Of a DNA stretch of 64,000 bases, positions 1 through 7,959 are shown one piece after another. The position numbers were made by a program, and so were the translations under genes. The notes beneath the pieces were generated by a model, which was given only the letters and a program-made list of their open reading frames with translations, had not been told where the DNA came from and did no database searches. The DNA comes from Neolewinella antarctica (lineage in GTDB: Bacteria > Bacteroidota > Bacteroidia > Chitinophagales > Saprospiraceae), in NCBI RefSeq assembly GCF_011927835.1, contig NZ_JAATJH010000008.1, forward strand, positions 62,001 through 126,000. Reading direction: 5' to 3'. Position 1 is the stretch's first letter; every line of letters begins with the position of its first letter.

Positions 1-1
1 C

Positions 2-229
2 GGCGACAACGGTAGCGGCAAAATGGTCGAGACCGTTGGCGGAACCGGTTTCGGTACCCGTCTGGTGGGGATGCTCGTGCAGCAACTGGAGGGAGAGTTA
101 CGGGAAGTAAACGACGGTGGATTACGCACGGAGGTAAGCTTCCGGGTAGGACGCGTGGATGCTTCGGGAAACGAAACCCACGCCCCGGAAAACCAAACCC
201 CGCCTTTGGGAAAACCCGGTGGTTTTTAG
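2..229 (+). CDS. Sensor histidine kinase, C-terminal end (partial)
   Basis: Only the last 75 or so residues lie in the window; the gene begins upstream. The visible part opens with D-N-G-S-G-K, the G1 box of a HATPase_c domain, followed by G-T-G-F-G-T-R-L-V, the lid and G2 region. The short form of these boxes and the ending E-G-E-L-R-E-V-N-D-G-G-L-R-T-E-V-S-F are typical of HisKA_2/HWE-type kinases, which phosphorylate a response regulator. A tail of about 28 residues with no recognisable domain follows. An in-frame ATG at 23 lies inside the ATPase domain and is not the start. A second, degenerate copy of this tail lies at 3888-3959. Kinase identity is firm; the partner and signal cannot be seen. 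Confidence 0.8.
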   Translation, partial: GDNGSGKMVETVGGTGFGTRLVGMLVQQLEGELREVNDGGLRTEVSFRVGRVDASGNETHAPENQTPPLGKPGGF

Positions 230-271
230 GTGATGAACGCCCCCATATTTGGGGGGAACAAACCCGTCGCT

Positions 272-3200
272 ATGAAATCCTCCCGTTTTGTATTCACTTT
301 TTTACTCGCCGCGTTGTCCCTGATACTGCCCGACGGGCTGGTCGCCCAGGTGACCACAACGGACATCTATACCGCCAACGACACCATCTACTATGCCGGT
401 GCCCTCAATGGCGAGGAATTCCTCTTTAAGGTAGCGGGCTACAAAACCTACGGCTGCCAGCCCGAGGGGGCCATTACCGCCACCCCGGAACCGATGAACA
501 ACCAGCAGTTTGCCCAGGCGGTCAGTGCCAGCCGCAACAATTACCGGGTGACGCTGGACTACGCCCAGCAGTTTTCCGCAGTCGTAATCACCCCCCTCGA
601 CTGGCAAGTGGAGGGCGCGATTGCGGGGTCCCAGCTCGTCGCAGGTAATGCCTTCGGACCAGCAGGCAGCGCAGCCGTCGTGGGCAGTCAGCGCATTTAC
701 CCCTTCGGTGATTTCCACGCCGGGGATTTGCCGAACCCATTTACCTACGCCATTCGCATCACTTTTATTAAGAACGGAGTGCGCACTTTTTTGCACATTC
801 CCTACTACCTCATCGGCCCGGTCAACCCCAACGAGCAGGTACCCATCCTGGCCGAGGCCATCACCCCGATGATGCCCGATCTGGTGCTGCACGACCCGCC
901 GGGAGACGGCAGCTCCTCTGGCATCGTGACGACTAATAACTACTGCGTCAGTCAGTCGTACAACCAGGGGGTATCCGATGGTTTTGATGCCAACCTGGGA
1001 TTCAAAATCGGCGTAAAAGGCAGCATCGGTTTCATCGCCAACGTGGACTACGAAGCCTACGTAAAGGTAACCGGGAGCGTTGCCGGAAATTATTCCCGCG
1101 CCTCCGAAACGGCGCAGGAAATATGTTATTCCTTCTCCACGGACTTCTCCACTTCCGGAGACAATAACCCCTTTGAGGGCGGCGGCGACGTTTTCATCGG
1201 CCGCAGCACCCGCGTCCTACTGGGTAAATACCGGGCCTGGTACATGGAAGACTGCAAGATCAAACTCGGCGACCAGATCGTGATGGCCGACGACCCCGAC
1301 GAGATTCGCAACTTTGCCCTATCGCAGGCCGGCATCGAGGAAGACCTCGAACGCCAGCGCACCATCCTGGCTACCGCCACCGAGCCGGCGGAGATCAACC
1401 TCGCGCGGCAACAGATTTCCGTTTGGGAGCAGGTGCTGACCAACAATGAAACCGTCAAGGCCAACGCAACCAACCCGATCGACAACCTCGATTTTAACGG
1501 TCAGGCCGGCACGCAGACCTTCAGCAAGGCGCAGAACATTACCCTAACGCAGTCCCTTTCCTACGAAAACACCTTCACCGCAGGCGTGCGGGTTGATTTT
1601 CTGGCGGAGATCGCTGGTACCGGCATTAGTGGCGGGGCAGGGTATTCTAACACCCGTACTTCCAGCGGCAGCCAGGGCGGTTCCAGCGGTAGTGGCTCGG
1701 AAACGCGCTACACTTTTACGGATAATGACCCCGGCGATATTTTCCGGGTGGACGTCTTCAACGACCCGGTGTACGGCACACCGCTGTTCAAACTTCGGTC
1801 CGGCAGCCGGACCAGCGCGCCCTTCGAAGGTGGTTTCCAGCGCGATCAGCCCCGGCTAGAGAACGGAACGGATGGCTGTGCTTCCGACCCCCGGATCATC
1901 AACGCCGTTAACGCTCCGCTGGGGGAGGCGCTGATCTTTCCGCTTAACATCTGTAACGACAGCGACGAGGCCCGCGACTACCTGGTCCGTTTCGTCGGGG
2001 CCAACGTAAACGGAGCCGTTTTGCGCCTTGGCGGTACGGAGCTGGGCTCTAACGACAACGGTAGGCTCTACGCTGGTATCCCACCGAATAGCTGCGTCAA
2101 CGTAAACGGCGAGCTACCCCAGTTATCCGTTCGCCAGAACCCCGACGCGCCCGACTTTACCGAATACGACAACCTCATTCTGGAGATCTACCCGGCCGAT
2201 GATCCCGGGCTGGCGCAGTCCATTGTCCTCAACGTCACCTTCGGCGACGGGGTAACCAATACCTGCGTCATCGACGACGACCTCGACGGCGTAGCCGACA
2301 CCAACGACAATTGCCCCGGGGTAGCCAACAACAATCAGGCCGACACCGACGGTGACGGCATCGGCGATGCCTGCGACAACTGCCCCATCGTCGCGAACAA
2401 CAACCAGGCCGACGTAGACATCGATGGCGTCGGCGATAATTGCGACAACTGCGCCGACGAATTCAACCCCGGCCAGGAGGACCTCGACGGCGACGATACC
2501 GCCGACGGCTGCGACCAGTGCCCCGAACTGCCCGGCTTCGGCGGGCCGGACGACGACTCCGATGGCATTGCCTGCGACAACTGCCCCCAACTGGCATCCC
2601 GGGGACTGCGCTTCGACGGCACGGACGACCAGGTGATGGTTCCCCGCGATGCGCTGGACATTATCAACCGGTTCTGGACCGTCGAGTTCTGGGCCCGCCC
2701 CGAGGCGACCGTGCGGGAGAATATCCAGGAAGTCTCGCAGGACCCACAATTCTATGTCTTCCCTACCGAGCAGACTTACGTCATCTACCCCAACTGGGAC
2801 GAAAGTTGGCTGGGGCCAAACGCCAACGGCAACGGAACAGCGGGCGTCGGGATGATGGTCGGTGCAAACGGCGTCATCGTCCTAACCCAGGCCAATGACC
2901 ACAGCACTCCTAACCTGGTGTACTACGCCGACCTGTCCGGCTGGCACCATTACGCGCTGCAACTCATCGATGGCCAGCCGGTGCTCTACGTCGACGGGCA
3001 GCGGGTATCTTCGGGCTGGAAATCCTGGCACCCCTTCGTAGTCCCGGGCAATGAGATCGGCTTCGGAGACCGGAACAACGCTGGCCGCGCTTACGGTGGC
3101 CGGATCGACGATTACCGCCTGTGGAGCACCCTCCGCTCCGGTAAAGACATCCGAGACAACTACCGCCAGGAATTAACGGGAACCCAGGAAGGCCTCCTGG

Positions 3201-3679
3201 TCAACTACACCTTCAACGATGGCGTACCGGGTATGGACAACAGCAGCGTCGCCACCATCACGGATAATACCCCTGCGGGCAACGACGGCACGGTCAGTGG
3301 CTTTTCCTTAGCCGACCCCAACTCCAATTTTGCACTGGGTGCGCCCATCAACTTCCAGGATACGGACGGCGACTACATCGGTGACCTCTGCGACGACAAC
3401 ATTACGGCGGTGCGGGAAATCGCGCTGCGCTACGTCCTGGAACTTTATCCTAATCCGGCTGCCGGAGAGGTTCGACTCAGCATCGGCTCCGCACTCGGTG
3501 GGAGCGTCAGCATCGAACTGTTCGATGCAACTGGCCGCTTTTTGCGCGAGCAGTCCGTCAACCTTTTAGCCGGCGAGCAAACGCATCGACTGCCGCTGCG
3601 GGGGCTCCCCGCTGGTATGTACTTTGTCGCCCTCAACGATGGTGTTGCCCGGCTGACGAAGCGCCTGGTGATTGAGTAG
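272..3679 (+). CDS. Large secreted TSP3-repeat/LamG protein with type IX sorting domain
   Basis: This is a secreted or surface protein of 1135 aa. I start it at the ATG at 272 because a signal peptide (K-S-S-R, a hydrophobic run, then A-Q) begins there; the ATG at 230 would add an unlikely N-terminal extension. Residues about 230-560 form a Gly/Ser-rich region of unknown fold. Residues about 666-773 hold thrombospondin type 3 calcium-binding repeats (D-x-D-x-D-G-x-x-D, D-N-C-P). A LamG/concanavalin-like domain at about 775-1020 (F-D-G-T-D-D, E-F-W-A-R) follows. A last TSP3-like unit comes after it, and the final 80 residues are a type IX sorting domain (L-Y-P-N-P-A, G-M-Y-F-V). The LamG domain appears to interrupt the TSP3 array. 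A strong terminator follows at 3735-3775. The ligand is unknown. Confidence 0.85.
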   Translation: MKSSRFVFTFLLAALSLILPDGLVAQVTTTDIYTANDTIYYAGALNGEEFLFKVAGYKTYGCQPEGAITATPEPMNNQQFAQAVSASRNNYRVTLDYAQQFSAVVITPLDWQVEGAIAGSQLVAGNAFGPAGSAAVVGSQRIYPFGDFHAGDLPNPFTYAIRITFIKNGVRTFLHIPYYLIGPVNPNEQVPILAEAITPMMPDLVLHDPPGDGSSSGIVTTNNYCVSQSYNQGVSDGFDANLGFKIGVKGSIGFIANVDYEAYVKVTGSVAGNYSRASETAQEICYSFSTDFSTSGDNNPFEGGGDVFIGRSTRVLLGKYRAWYMEDCKIKLGDQIVMADDPDEIRNFALSQAGIEEDLERQRTILATATEPAEINLARQQISVWEQVLTNNETVKANATNPIDNLDFNGQAGTQTFSKAQNITLTQSLSYENTFTAGVRVDFLAEIAGTGISGGAGYSNTRTSSGSQGGSSGSGSETRYTFTDNDPGDIFRVDVFNDPVYGTPLFKLRSGSRTSAPFEGGFQRDQPRLENGTDGCASDPRIINAVNAPLGEALIFPLNICNDSDEARDYLVRFVGANVNGAVLRLGGTELGSNDNGRLYAGIPPNSCVNVNGELPQLSVRQNPDAPDFTEYDNLILEIYPADDPGLAQSIVLNVTFGDGVTNTCVIDDDLDGVADTNDNCPGVANNNQADTDGDGIGDACDNCPIVANNNQADVDIDGVGDNCDNCADEFNPGQEDLDGDDTADGCDQCPELPGFGGPDDDSDGIACDNCPQLASRGLRFDGTDDQVMVPRDALDIINRFWTVEFWARPEATVRENIQEVSQDPQFYVFPTEQTYVIYPNWDESWLGPNANGNGTAGVGMMVGANGVIVLTQANDHSTPNLVYYADLSGWHHYALQLIDGQPVLYVDGQRVSSGWKSWHPFVVPGNEIGFGDRNNAGRAYGGRIDDYRLWSTLRSGKDIRDNYRQELTGTQEGLLVNYTFNDGVPGMDNSSVATITDNTPAGNDGTVSGFSLADPNSNFALGAPINFQDTDGDYIGDLCDDNITAVREIALRYVLELYPNPAAGEVRLSIGSALGGSVSIELFDATGRFLREQSVNLLAGEQTHRLPLRGLPAGMYFVALNDGVARLTKRLVIE

Positions 3680-3734
3680 GTCGCGGGATTGATTTCCGTA
3701 ATCAACTACGGGCATCCGTAAATATTTACGGCTA

Positions 3735-3775
3735 ACGGAGGGTTCGTTGCTTCAAGCGGCGAACCCTCCGTTTTA
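3735..3775 (+). terminator. Rho-independent terminator after the TSP3/LamG gene
   Basis: A 12-bp stem (ACGGAGGGTTCG pairing with CGAACCCTCCGT, arms 3735-3746 and 3760-3771) is followed by TTTTAT. Just upstream, 3716-3731 is a perfect 16-bp palindrome, CCGTAAATATTTACGG. Confidence 0.85.
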
Positions 3776-3887
3776 TGGCCTCGTCCAAATTGGCGCAGTA
3801 GCCGGGGTAGGCGCTGCGTGGCCGCTCCGCGTCAGGAATCCGGAACGGTGCTAACTAAATTCCACGAAGGCGGGGCCACGGGATGCG

Positions 3888-3959
3888 ATGTTGGTGGAGG
3901 GGGAATTGAAAGATGTCAACGCTGACGGAATGCGGACGGAGGTTGGGTTTCGGGCGTAG
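3888..3959 (+). pseudogene. Remnant of a histidine-kinase C-terminus
   Basis: The frame M-L-V-E-G-E-L-K-D-V-N-A-D-G-M-R-T-E-V-G-F-R-A followed by TAG aligns with the last residues of the kinase ATPase domain at the start of the window, M-L-V-Q-Q-L-E-G-E-L-R-E-V-N-D-G-G-L-R-T-E-V-S-F-R-V. Three residues are missing after M-L-V, and nothing upstream in frame continues the domain; a stop lies at 3852-3854. It is the end of a lost kinase copy, or the far end of a duplication broken up by later insertion. It lies in the 440-bp gap before the restriction-modification gene, which otherwise holds only the terminator and one copy of the 16-bp motif. Confidence 0.6.
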
Positions 3960-4119
3960 CCGGCAAGGAATTTAGGCTTGGTTAGGAAAGTTAATGCCGG
4001 GCTTGGAGAAATCGCTTCGCCTCTCCCAAAGAAACCCGGCACCCGCGACCGCGCCCACCCTTTTACGCGTTTGCTTACCTTAGCCCGCTCCCCGACCCCA
4101 GTTCGCCCCAACACGCCGC

Positions 4120-5010
4120 ATGACGCCCACCGCCCTCCTCCAAAAATGGTCCGTTTCCGGTGCCGCCGAATCTTCCAACGCCCAGTCGTTCACCAACGAC
4201 ATCTGCGTGTTGCTCGGCGTAGCGAAGCCCGACCCGACGCGGCCCGACGAGAGCCAGAATACCTACGTTTTCGAAAAGTCCGTCCCCTCCCCGCGCGGCG
4301 TCAAAAAGGTGGACTGCTACAAACGCGGCCACTTCATCCTGGAAAACAAGCAGGGCGCGGCGGGCGCGGACGCAGGTGCCGTGCTGAGCGCCAAGAAGCA
4401 AGCCGAGCAACGCGCCCGCAAGACCGGCCACGGCAAACGCGGCACGGCGGCCTGGGACACGGCCATGGAAAAAGCCCGAAAACAAGCCGAAAACTACGCC
4501 CGCCTGCTGGCCGGCGACGAGATCGCCGGCGGCCGCCCGCCCTTCATCCTCGTCGCCGACGTCGGCCACAGCATCGCCGTGTACGCCGACTGGTCGCGCG
4601 CCGGCGGCCACTACCAACCCTTCCCCGACCCCAACAACTACCGCATCCCCCTGGCCGACCTCGCCCGCGAAGACATCCGGGAACGCCTCCGCCTTATCTG
4701 GACGGACCCGCTCAGCCTCGACCCCGCCCGCCGCAGCGCACGCGTGACAAAAGACATTGCTGATAGCTTGGCAAAATTAGCCAAATCTTTAGACGAAAAC
4801 TTGTCTAATAATTTGAAGGTCAATACCTTAGCAACGAGCAACGAGCAACGAGCAACGAGCAACGAGCAACGAGCAACGAGCAACGAGCAACGAGCAACGA
4901 GCAGAATTTCTCATGCGTTGTCTCTTTACCATGTTCGCCGAGGACGTCGGTCTTCTGGAAGATCGCGCCTTCACCAGATTACTGGAGGACTGTCGTCGCA
5001 AGCCCGTTAG
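4120..5010 (+). CDS. MmeI-type restriction-modification enzyme, N-terminal part (frame breaks at heptamer array)
   Basis: This is the nuclease half of a type IIG (MmeI-family) single-chain restriction enzyme and methyltransferase. A PD-(D/E)xK motif is visible at D64, E75 and K77 (V-D-C-Y, then F-I-L-E-N-K-Q-G). A helical spacer begins near residue 200. The frame then enters the heptamer array at 4831-4903 and leaves it out of phase; the last 35 or so residues, to the TGA at 5010, are frameshifted and meaningless. The true continuation is the frame running to 7588. With nine or twelve array copies the halves would join; nine would give one protein of about 1153 aa, longer than MmeI itself. 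As sequenced the gene is off unless the copy count is a sequencing error. Confidence 0.85.
   Translation: MTPTALLQKWSVSGAAESSNAQSFTNDICVLLGVAKPDPTRPDESQNTYVFEKSVPSPRGVKKVDCYKRGHFILENKQGAAGADAGAVLSAKKQAEQRARKTGHGKRGTAAWDTAMEKARKQAENYARLLAGDEIAGGRPPFILVADVGHSIAVYADWSRAGGHYQPFPDPNNYRIPLADLAREDIRERLRLIWTDPLSLDPARRSARVTKDIADSLAKLAKSLDENLSNNLKVNTLATSNEQRATSNEQRATSNEQRATSRISHALSLYHVRRGRRSSGRSRLHQITGGLSSQAR
4831..4903 (+). repeat. Coding tandem heptamer (GCAACGA) x10.4, probable phase-variation tract
   Basis: Ten complete copies of the 7-bp unit GCAACGA and three bases of an eleventh run without a mismatch. Because 7 is not a multiple of 3, every three units encode one heptapeptide period (S-N-E-Q-R-A-T). 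All three forward frames give that same peptide with no stop, so reading enters and leaves the array in any phase. The N-terminal frame has codons at positions 1 modulo 3, while the methyltransferase frame has them at 2 modulo 3. Losing one unit or gaining two fuses them. The tract sits just before the conserved E-F-L-M-R-C-L-F-T-M-F-A-E-D-V-G of the family. Confidence 0.9.
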
Positions 5011-7588
5011 TTTCGTTCCGAAAATAACCGAGTTATGGAATAAAATGAATACCGGCGGTTACTCGGTCGTCCTCGACGCCCAGATCCGCCGCTTCAACGG
5101 CGGCCTGTTCGCCGACACCACGGCCGTAGCCCTCAACGAAGACCAGGTCCAGCTCCTCCTCGAAGCCGCCAACGCCGACTGGAAGGAGGTGGAGCCCGCC
5201 ATCTTCGGCACCCTGCTCGAACGCGCCCTCGACCCCCGCGAACGCCACAAACTCGGCGCCCACTACACGCCGCGCGCCTACGTGGAGCGCCTCGTGCAAC
5301 CCACCATCATGGAGCCGCTGCGGCGGGAGTGGGACGGCGTGCAGGCCGCCGCCCTCAAACTCACCAACGAGGGCAAGAACGACGCGGCCGTGGTCACCAT
5401 CGAACGCTTTTTGCAGCGCCTGGCCGACCTCCGCGTGCTCGACCCCGCGTGCGGCAGCGCCAACTTCCTCTACGTCACGCTCGAACTGCTCAAGCGGCTG
5501 GAGGGCGAGGTCCGCAACGTCCTGCGCGGCCTGGGCCAGGGGCAGATCAGCATCGGCCTGACCGGGGCCACGATCACGCCCGAAAACATGCTCGGCATCG
5601 AGCTCAACCCCCGCGCCGCCAAGATCGCCGAGCTCGTCCTCTGGATCGGCTACCTCCAGTGGCACTTGCGTAGCACCGGCGACCTGGCCGACCTCGGCGA
5701 CCCCGTCCTGCGCGACTACCACAACATCGAAAACCGCGACGCCGTCCTGGCCTGGGACCACGCCGAAGACGTACTGGATGACGACGGCAACCCGGTCACC
5801 CGCTGGGACGGCGTGACGTACAAAACCCACCCGGTCACGGGCGAACAAGTGCCGGATGATTTGGCGCGGACGCGGGTGCAGCGGTTAGTGGGTGCAAAAG
5901 CTACGACCTGGCCGCGGGCGGATTTTATTGTTGGGAATCCTCCGTTTATTGGGGATAAGCGGATGAATGACACCCTTGGAAAGGAGTATGTCACAGCACT
6001 TAGAAAAGTATATTCAAAGCTGCCAAACAGTATTGATTTTGTTATGTATTGGTGGTTTAAATCCGGGTTAGAAGTACATAGTGGTAATTCTGTTCAATTT
6101 GGATTGATAACTACCAATAGTATAAAGCAAACTTTTAATCGCAGAGTAATAGAGGAATTTCTAAATCATAAGAAACCTTTATCACTAAAATTTGCAATTC
6201 CCGATCACCCTTGGGTAGATTCTCAAGACGGCGCGGCGGTTCGAATCGCTATGAGTGTCGTAAGTAAAGGTGAGGAAGAGGGAGTCCTGAACAAGATTGG
6301 AACAGATAATATTCTATTTGCCCAGATTGGTAAAATTTATTCTGATTTAACCATCGGGGCAAATATAGCAGGCACAATAACTCTCGCTGCAAATATTAAC
6401 GTGGCGTCAATAGGCGTAGTCCTGATTGGCAAAGGCTTCTTCGTAGACGAAACGTTTCCACAGTCAGAAATTGTTAAAGAATTTATTGGAGGAAGAGATA
6501 TTACACAGAACAACAGAAACTTAAGAGTTATCGATGCTTTTGGCCTGGAAATTCAGCAACTACTCAGCGAATATCCAAGAGAGTATCAATGGCTACGCGA
6601 TAAAGTAAAACCCATCAGAGATCAAAACAATAGAAAAGTTCGACGCGATAACTGGTGGATCTTTGGAGAGCCAAATCCGTCACTCCGGGATCGCGTAATT
6701 GGGTTAGAAAAAATCATCGTAACACCGAGAACCGCTAAACACAGATTTTTTACTTTGTTAAATAGTTCTACTGTTCCGGAAAGTGAAGTGATTTGCATTA
6801 CGTTGGATGACAACTACTTCCTTGGCGTCTTATCTTCTAAAATTCACACTCTATTTGCTGATCTTGCTGGAGGCCGGATGGGTATAGGCAATGACTCTAG
6901 ATACATGCATTCTAGAACCTTCGAAACCTTCCCCTTCCCAACCCCCACCGAACCCCAAAAAATCCACATCCGCAACCTAGCCGAGCGCCTCGACGCCCAC
7001 CGTAAGCGCCAGCAGACCCAGCATGAAAAGTTAACCATGACGGGGATGTACAACGTTCTGGAGCAAGTCCGCGCCGGCGAACCGCTGACGGATAAGGAAA
7101 AGAATATCTACGACCACGGCCTCGTCGGCATCCTCCGCGAGCTGCACGACGAGCTGGATGCGGCCGTCGCGCTGGCCTACGGCTGGCCGGCCGATCTGGA
7201 GGAACAGGAGATTTTACAACGCCTCGTCGACCTCAACGCCGTGCGGGCGGCCGAGGAAGCCCGGGGGCTCGTCCGCTGGCTCCGCCCCGAGTACCAGGCC
7301 CCGGATGAGGTCCGCGGCGTCCAGTCCGCCCTGGAGCTAGACGACGACGCCCCCGCCCCCGTCGTCGTGGAAGCCCGCAAGTGGCCGGCTACCCTGGCCG
7401 CGCGGGCCACGGCGCTGCGCGAGTTACTGGCCGTGGCCGGTGAGCGGGATTTGTCGCTGGCCGCCGTGGCGACGGCCTTTAAACCGAAACTGACCAAGAC
7501 GAAACTGGCCGAGGCGGAAGGGTTACTGGACACGCTGGTGGCGTTAGGGCAGGCGGAGGTTGGGGATGGGGGGTGGCATTTGGTTTGA
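4913..7588 (+). CDS. MmeI-type restriction-modification enzyme, methyltransferase and recognition part
   Basis: This is the C-terminal part of the same type IIG enzyme (891 residues from the first ATG of this frame, which is internal to the ancestral protein and probably not a natural start). It carries a helical connector, H-Y-T-P at 117-120, SAM motif I D-P-A-C-G-S-A-N-F at 177-185 (A replaces the usual G), and amino-methyltransferase motif IV N-P-P-F at 342-345. The target recognition domain follows, then a C-terminal helical region. Bases about 5930-6930 (residues about 340-672) are AT-rich with different codon use from the GC-rich flanks, which suggests the recognition domain was exchanged. 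The frame stays open upstream through the heptamer array. The enzyme would both methylate and cut near its site; the site cannot be predicted here. Confidence 0.88.
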   Translation: MRCLFTMFAEDVGLLEDRAFTRLLEDCRRKPVSFVPKITELWNKMNTGGYSVVLDAQIRRFNGGLFADTTAVALNEDQVQLLLEAANADWKEVEPAIFGTLLERALDPRERHKLGAHYTPRAYVERLVQPTIMEPLRREWDGVQAAALKLTNEGKNDAAVVTIERFLQRLADLRVLDPACGSANFLYVTLELLKRLEGEVRNVLRGLGQGQISIGLTGATITPENMLGIELNPRAAKIAELVLWIGYLQWHLRSTGDLADLGDPVLRDYHNIENRDAVLAWDHAEDVLDDDGNPVTRWDGVTYKTHPVTGEQVPDDLARTRVQRLVGAKATTWPRADFIVGNPPFIGDKRMNDTLGKEYVTALRKVYSKLPNSIDFVMYWWFKSGLEVHSGNSVQFGLITTNSIKQTFNRRVIEEFLNHKKPLSLKFAIPDHPWVDSQDGAAVRIAMSVVSKGEEEGVLNKIGTDNILFAQIGKIYSDLTIGANIAGTITLAANINVASIGVVLIGKGFFVDETFPQSEIVKEFIGGRDITQNNRNLRVIDAFGLEIQQLLSEYPREYQWLRDKVKPIRDQNNRKVRRDNWWIFGEPNPSLRDRVIGLEKIIVTPRTAKHRFFTLLNSSTVPESEVICITLDDNYFLGVLSSKIHTLFADLAGGRMGIGNDSRYMHSRTFETFPFPTPTEPQKIHIRNLAERLDAHRKRQQTQHEKLTMTGMYNVLEQVRAGEPLTDKEKNIYDHGLVGILRELHDELDAAVALAYGWPADLEEQEILQRLVDLNAVRAAEEARGLVRWLRPEYQAPDEVRGVQSALELDDDAPAPVVVEARKWPATLAARATALRELLAVAGERDLSLAAVATAFKPKLTKTKLAEAEGLLDTLVALGQAEVGDGGWHLV

Positions 7589-7859
7589 GGGGTTGGGTTA
7601 CTAACAGCAATTTTTTGAGCCAAAAATGGACAAAAACATACTTGAATTCACGAATCATTATGTTATTACGTGAATACGATCACAAAACATCATGCTGGTT
7701 CACACCAGAACAAGACAGCATCACTAACACCGAAGGAGTAGTCAACCCTGGAAAGGCAATCATAATTGTCACCCCTCCCCCCGGACGTGCGGGGCATTCA
7801 ATGCCAAGAATCCCCACCCGCAGCGCGTAGCTGCCTTCATCTTTACGCACCTAATGAAC

Positions 7860-7888
7860 AACGCCACCTTCTGAGAAGAAAGTGGCGT
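7860..7888. terminator. Hairpin between convergent genes
   Basis: AACGCCAC and GTGGCGTT arms enclose a second short stem (TTCT/AGAA), and outer arms CCTAAT/ATTAGG extend it. It lies between the ends of the restriction-modification gene and the SWIM gene and could serve both. The rest of the 371-bp gap 7589-7959 shows nothing recognisable. Confidence 0.6.
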
Positions 7889-7959
7889 TGCTAATTAGGT
7901 TCTAGTTAATGCGGTTAATTAAACCGCCTGAATAGTACCGCTCGAAATATCTGATAAAT

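Noticed and set aside
4831..4903. CRISPR array
   Set aside because: The repeats are 7 bp and contiguous with no spacers.
5033..5848. 271-codon minus-strand frame inside the methyltransferase gene
   Set aside because: It is antisense to strongly conserved motifs and reflects the GC-rich codon pattern of the plus-strand gene.
7573..7830. 85-codon plus-strand frame after the restriction gene
   Set aside because: It overlaps the end of that gene out of frame and has no domain or coding character.
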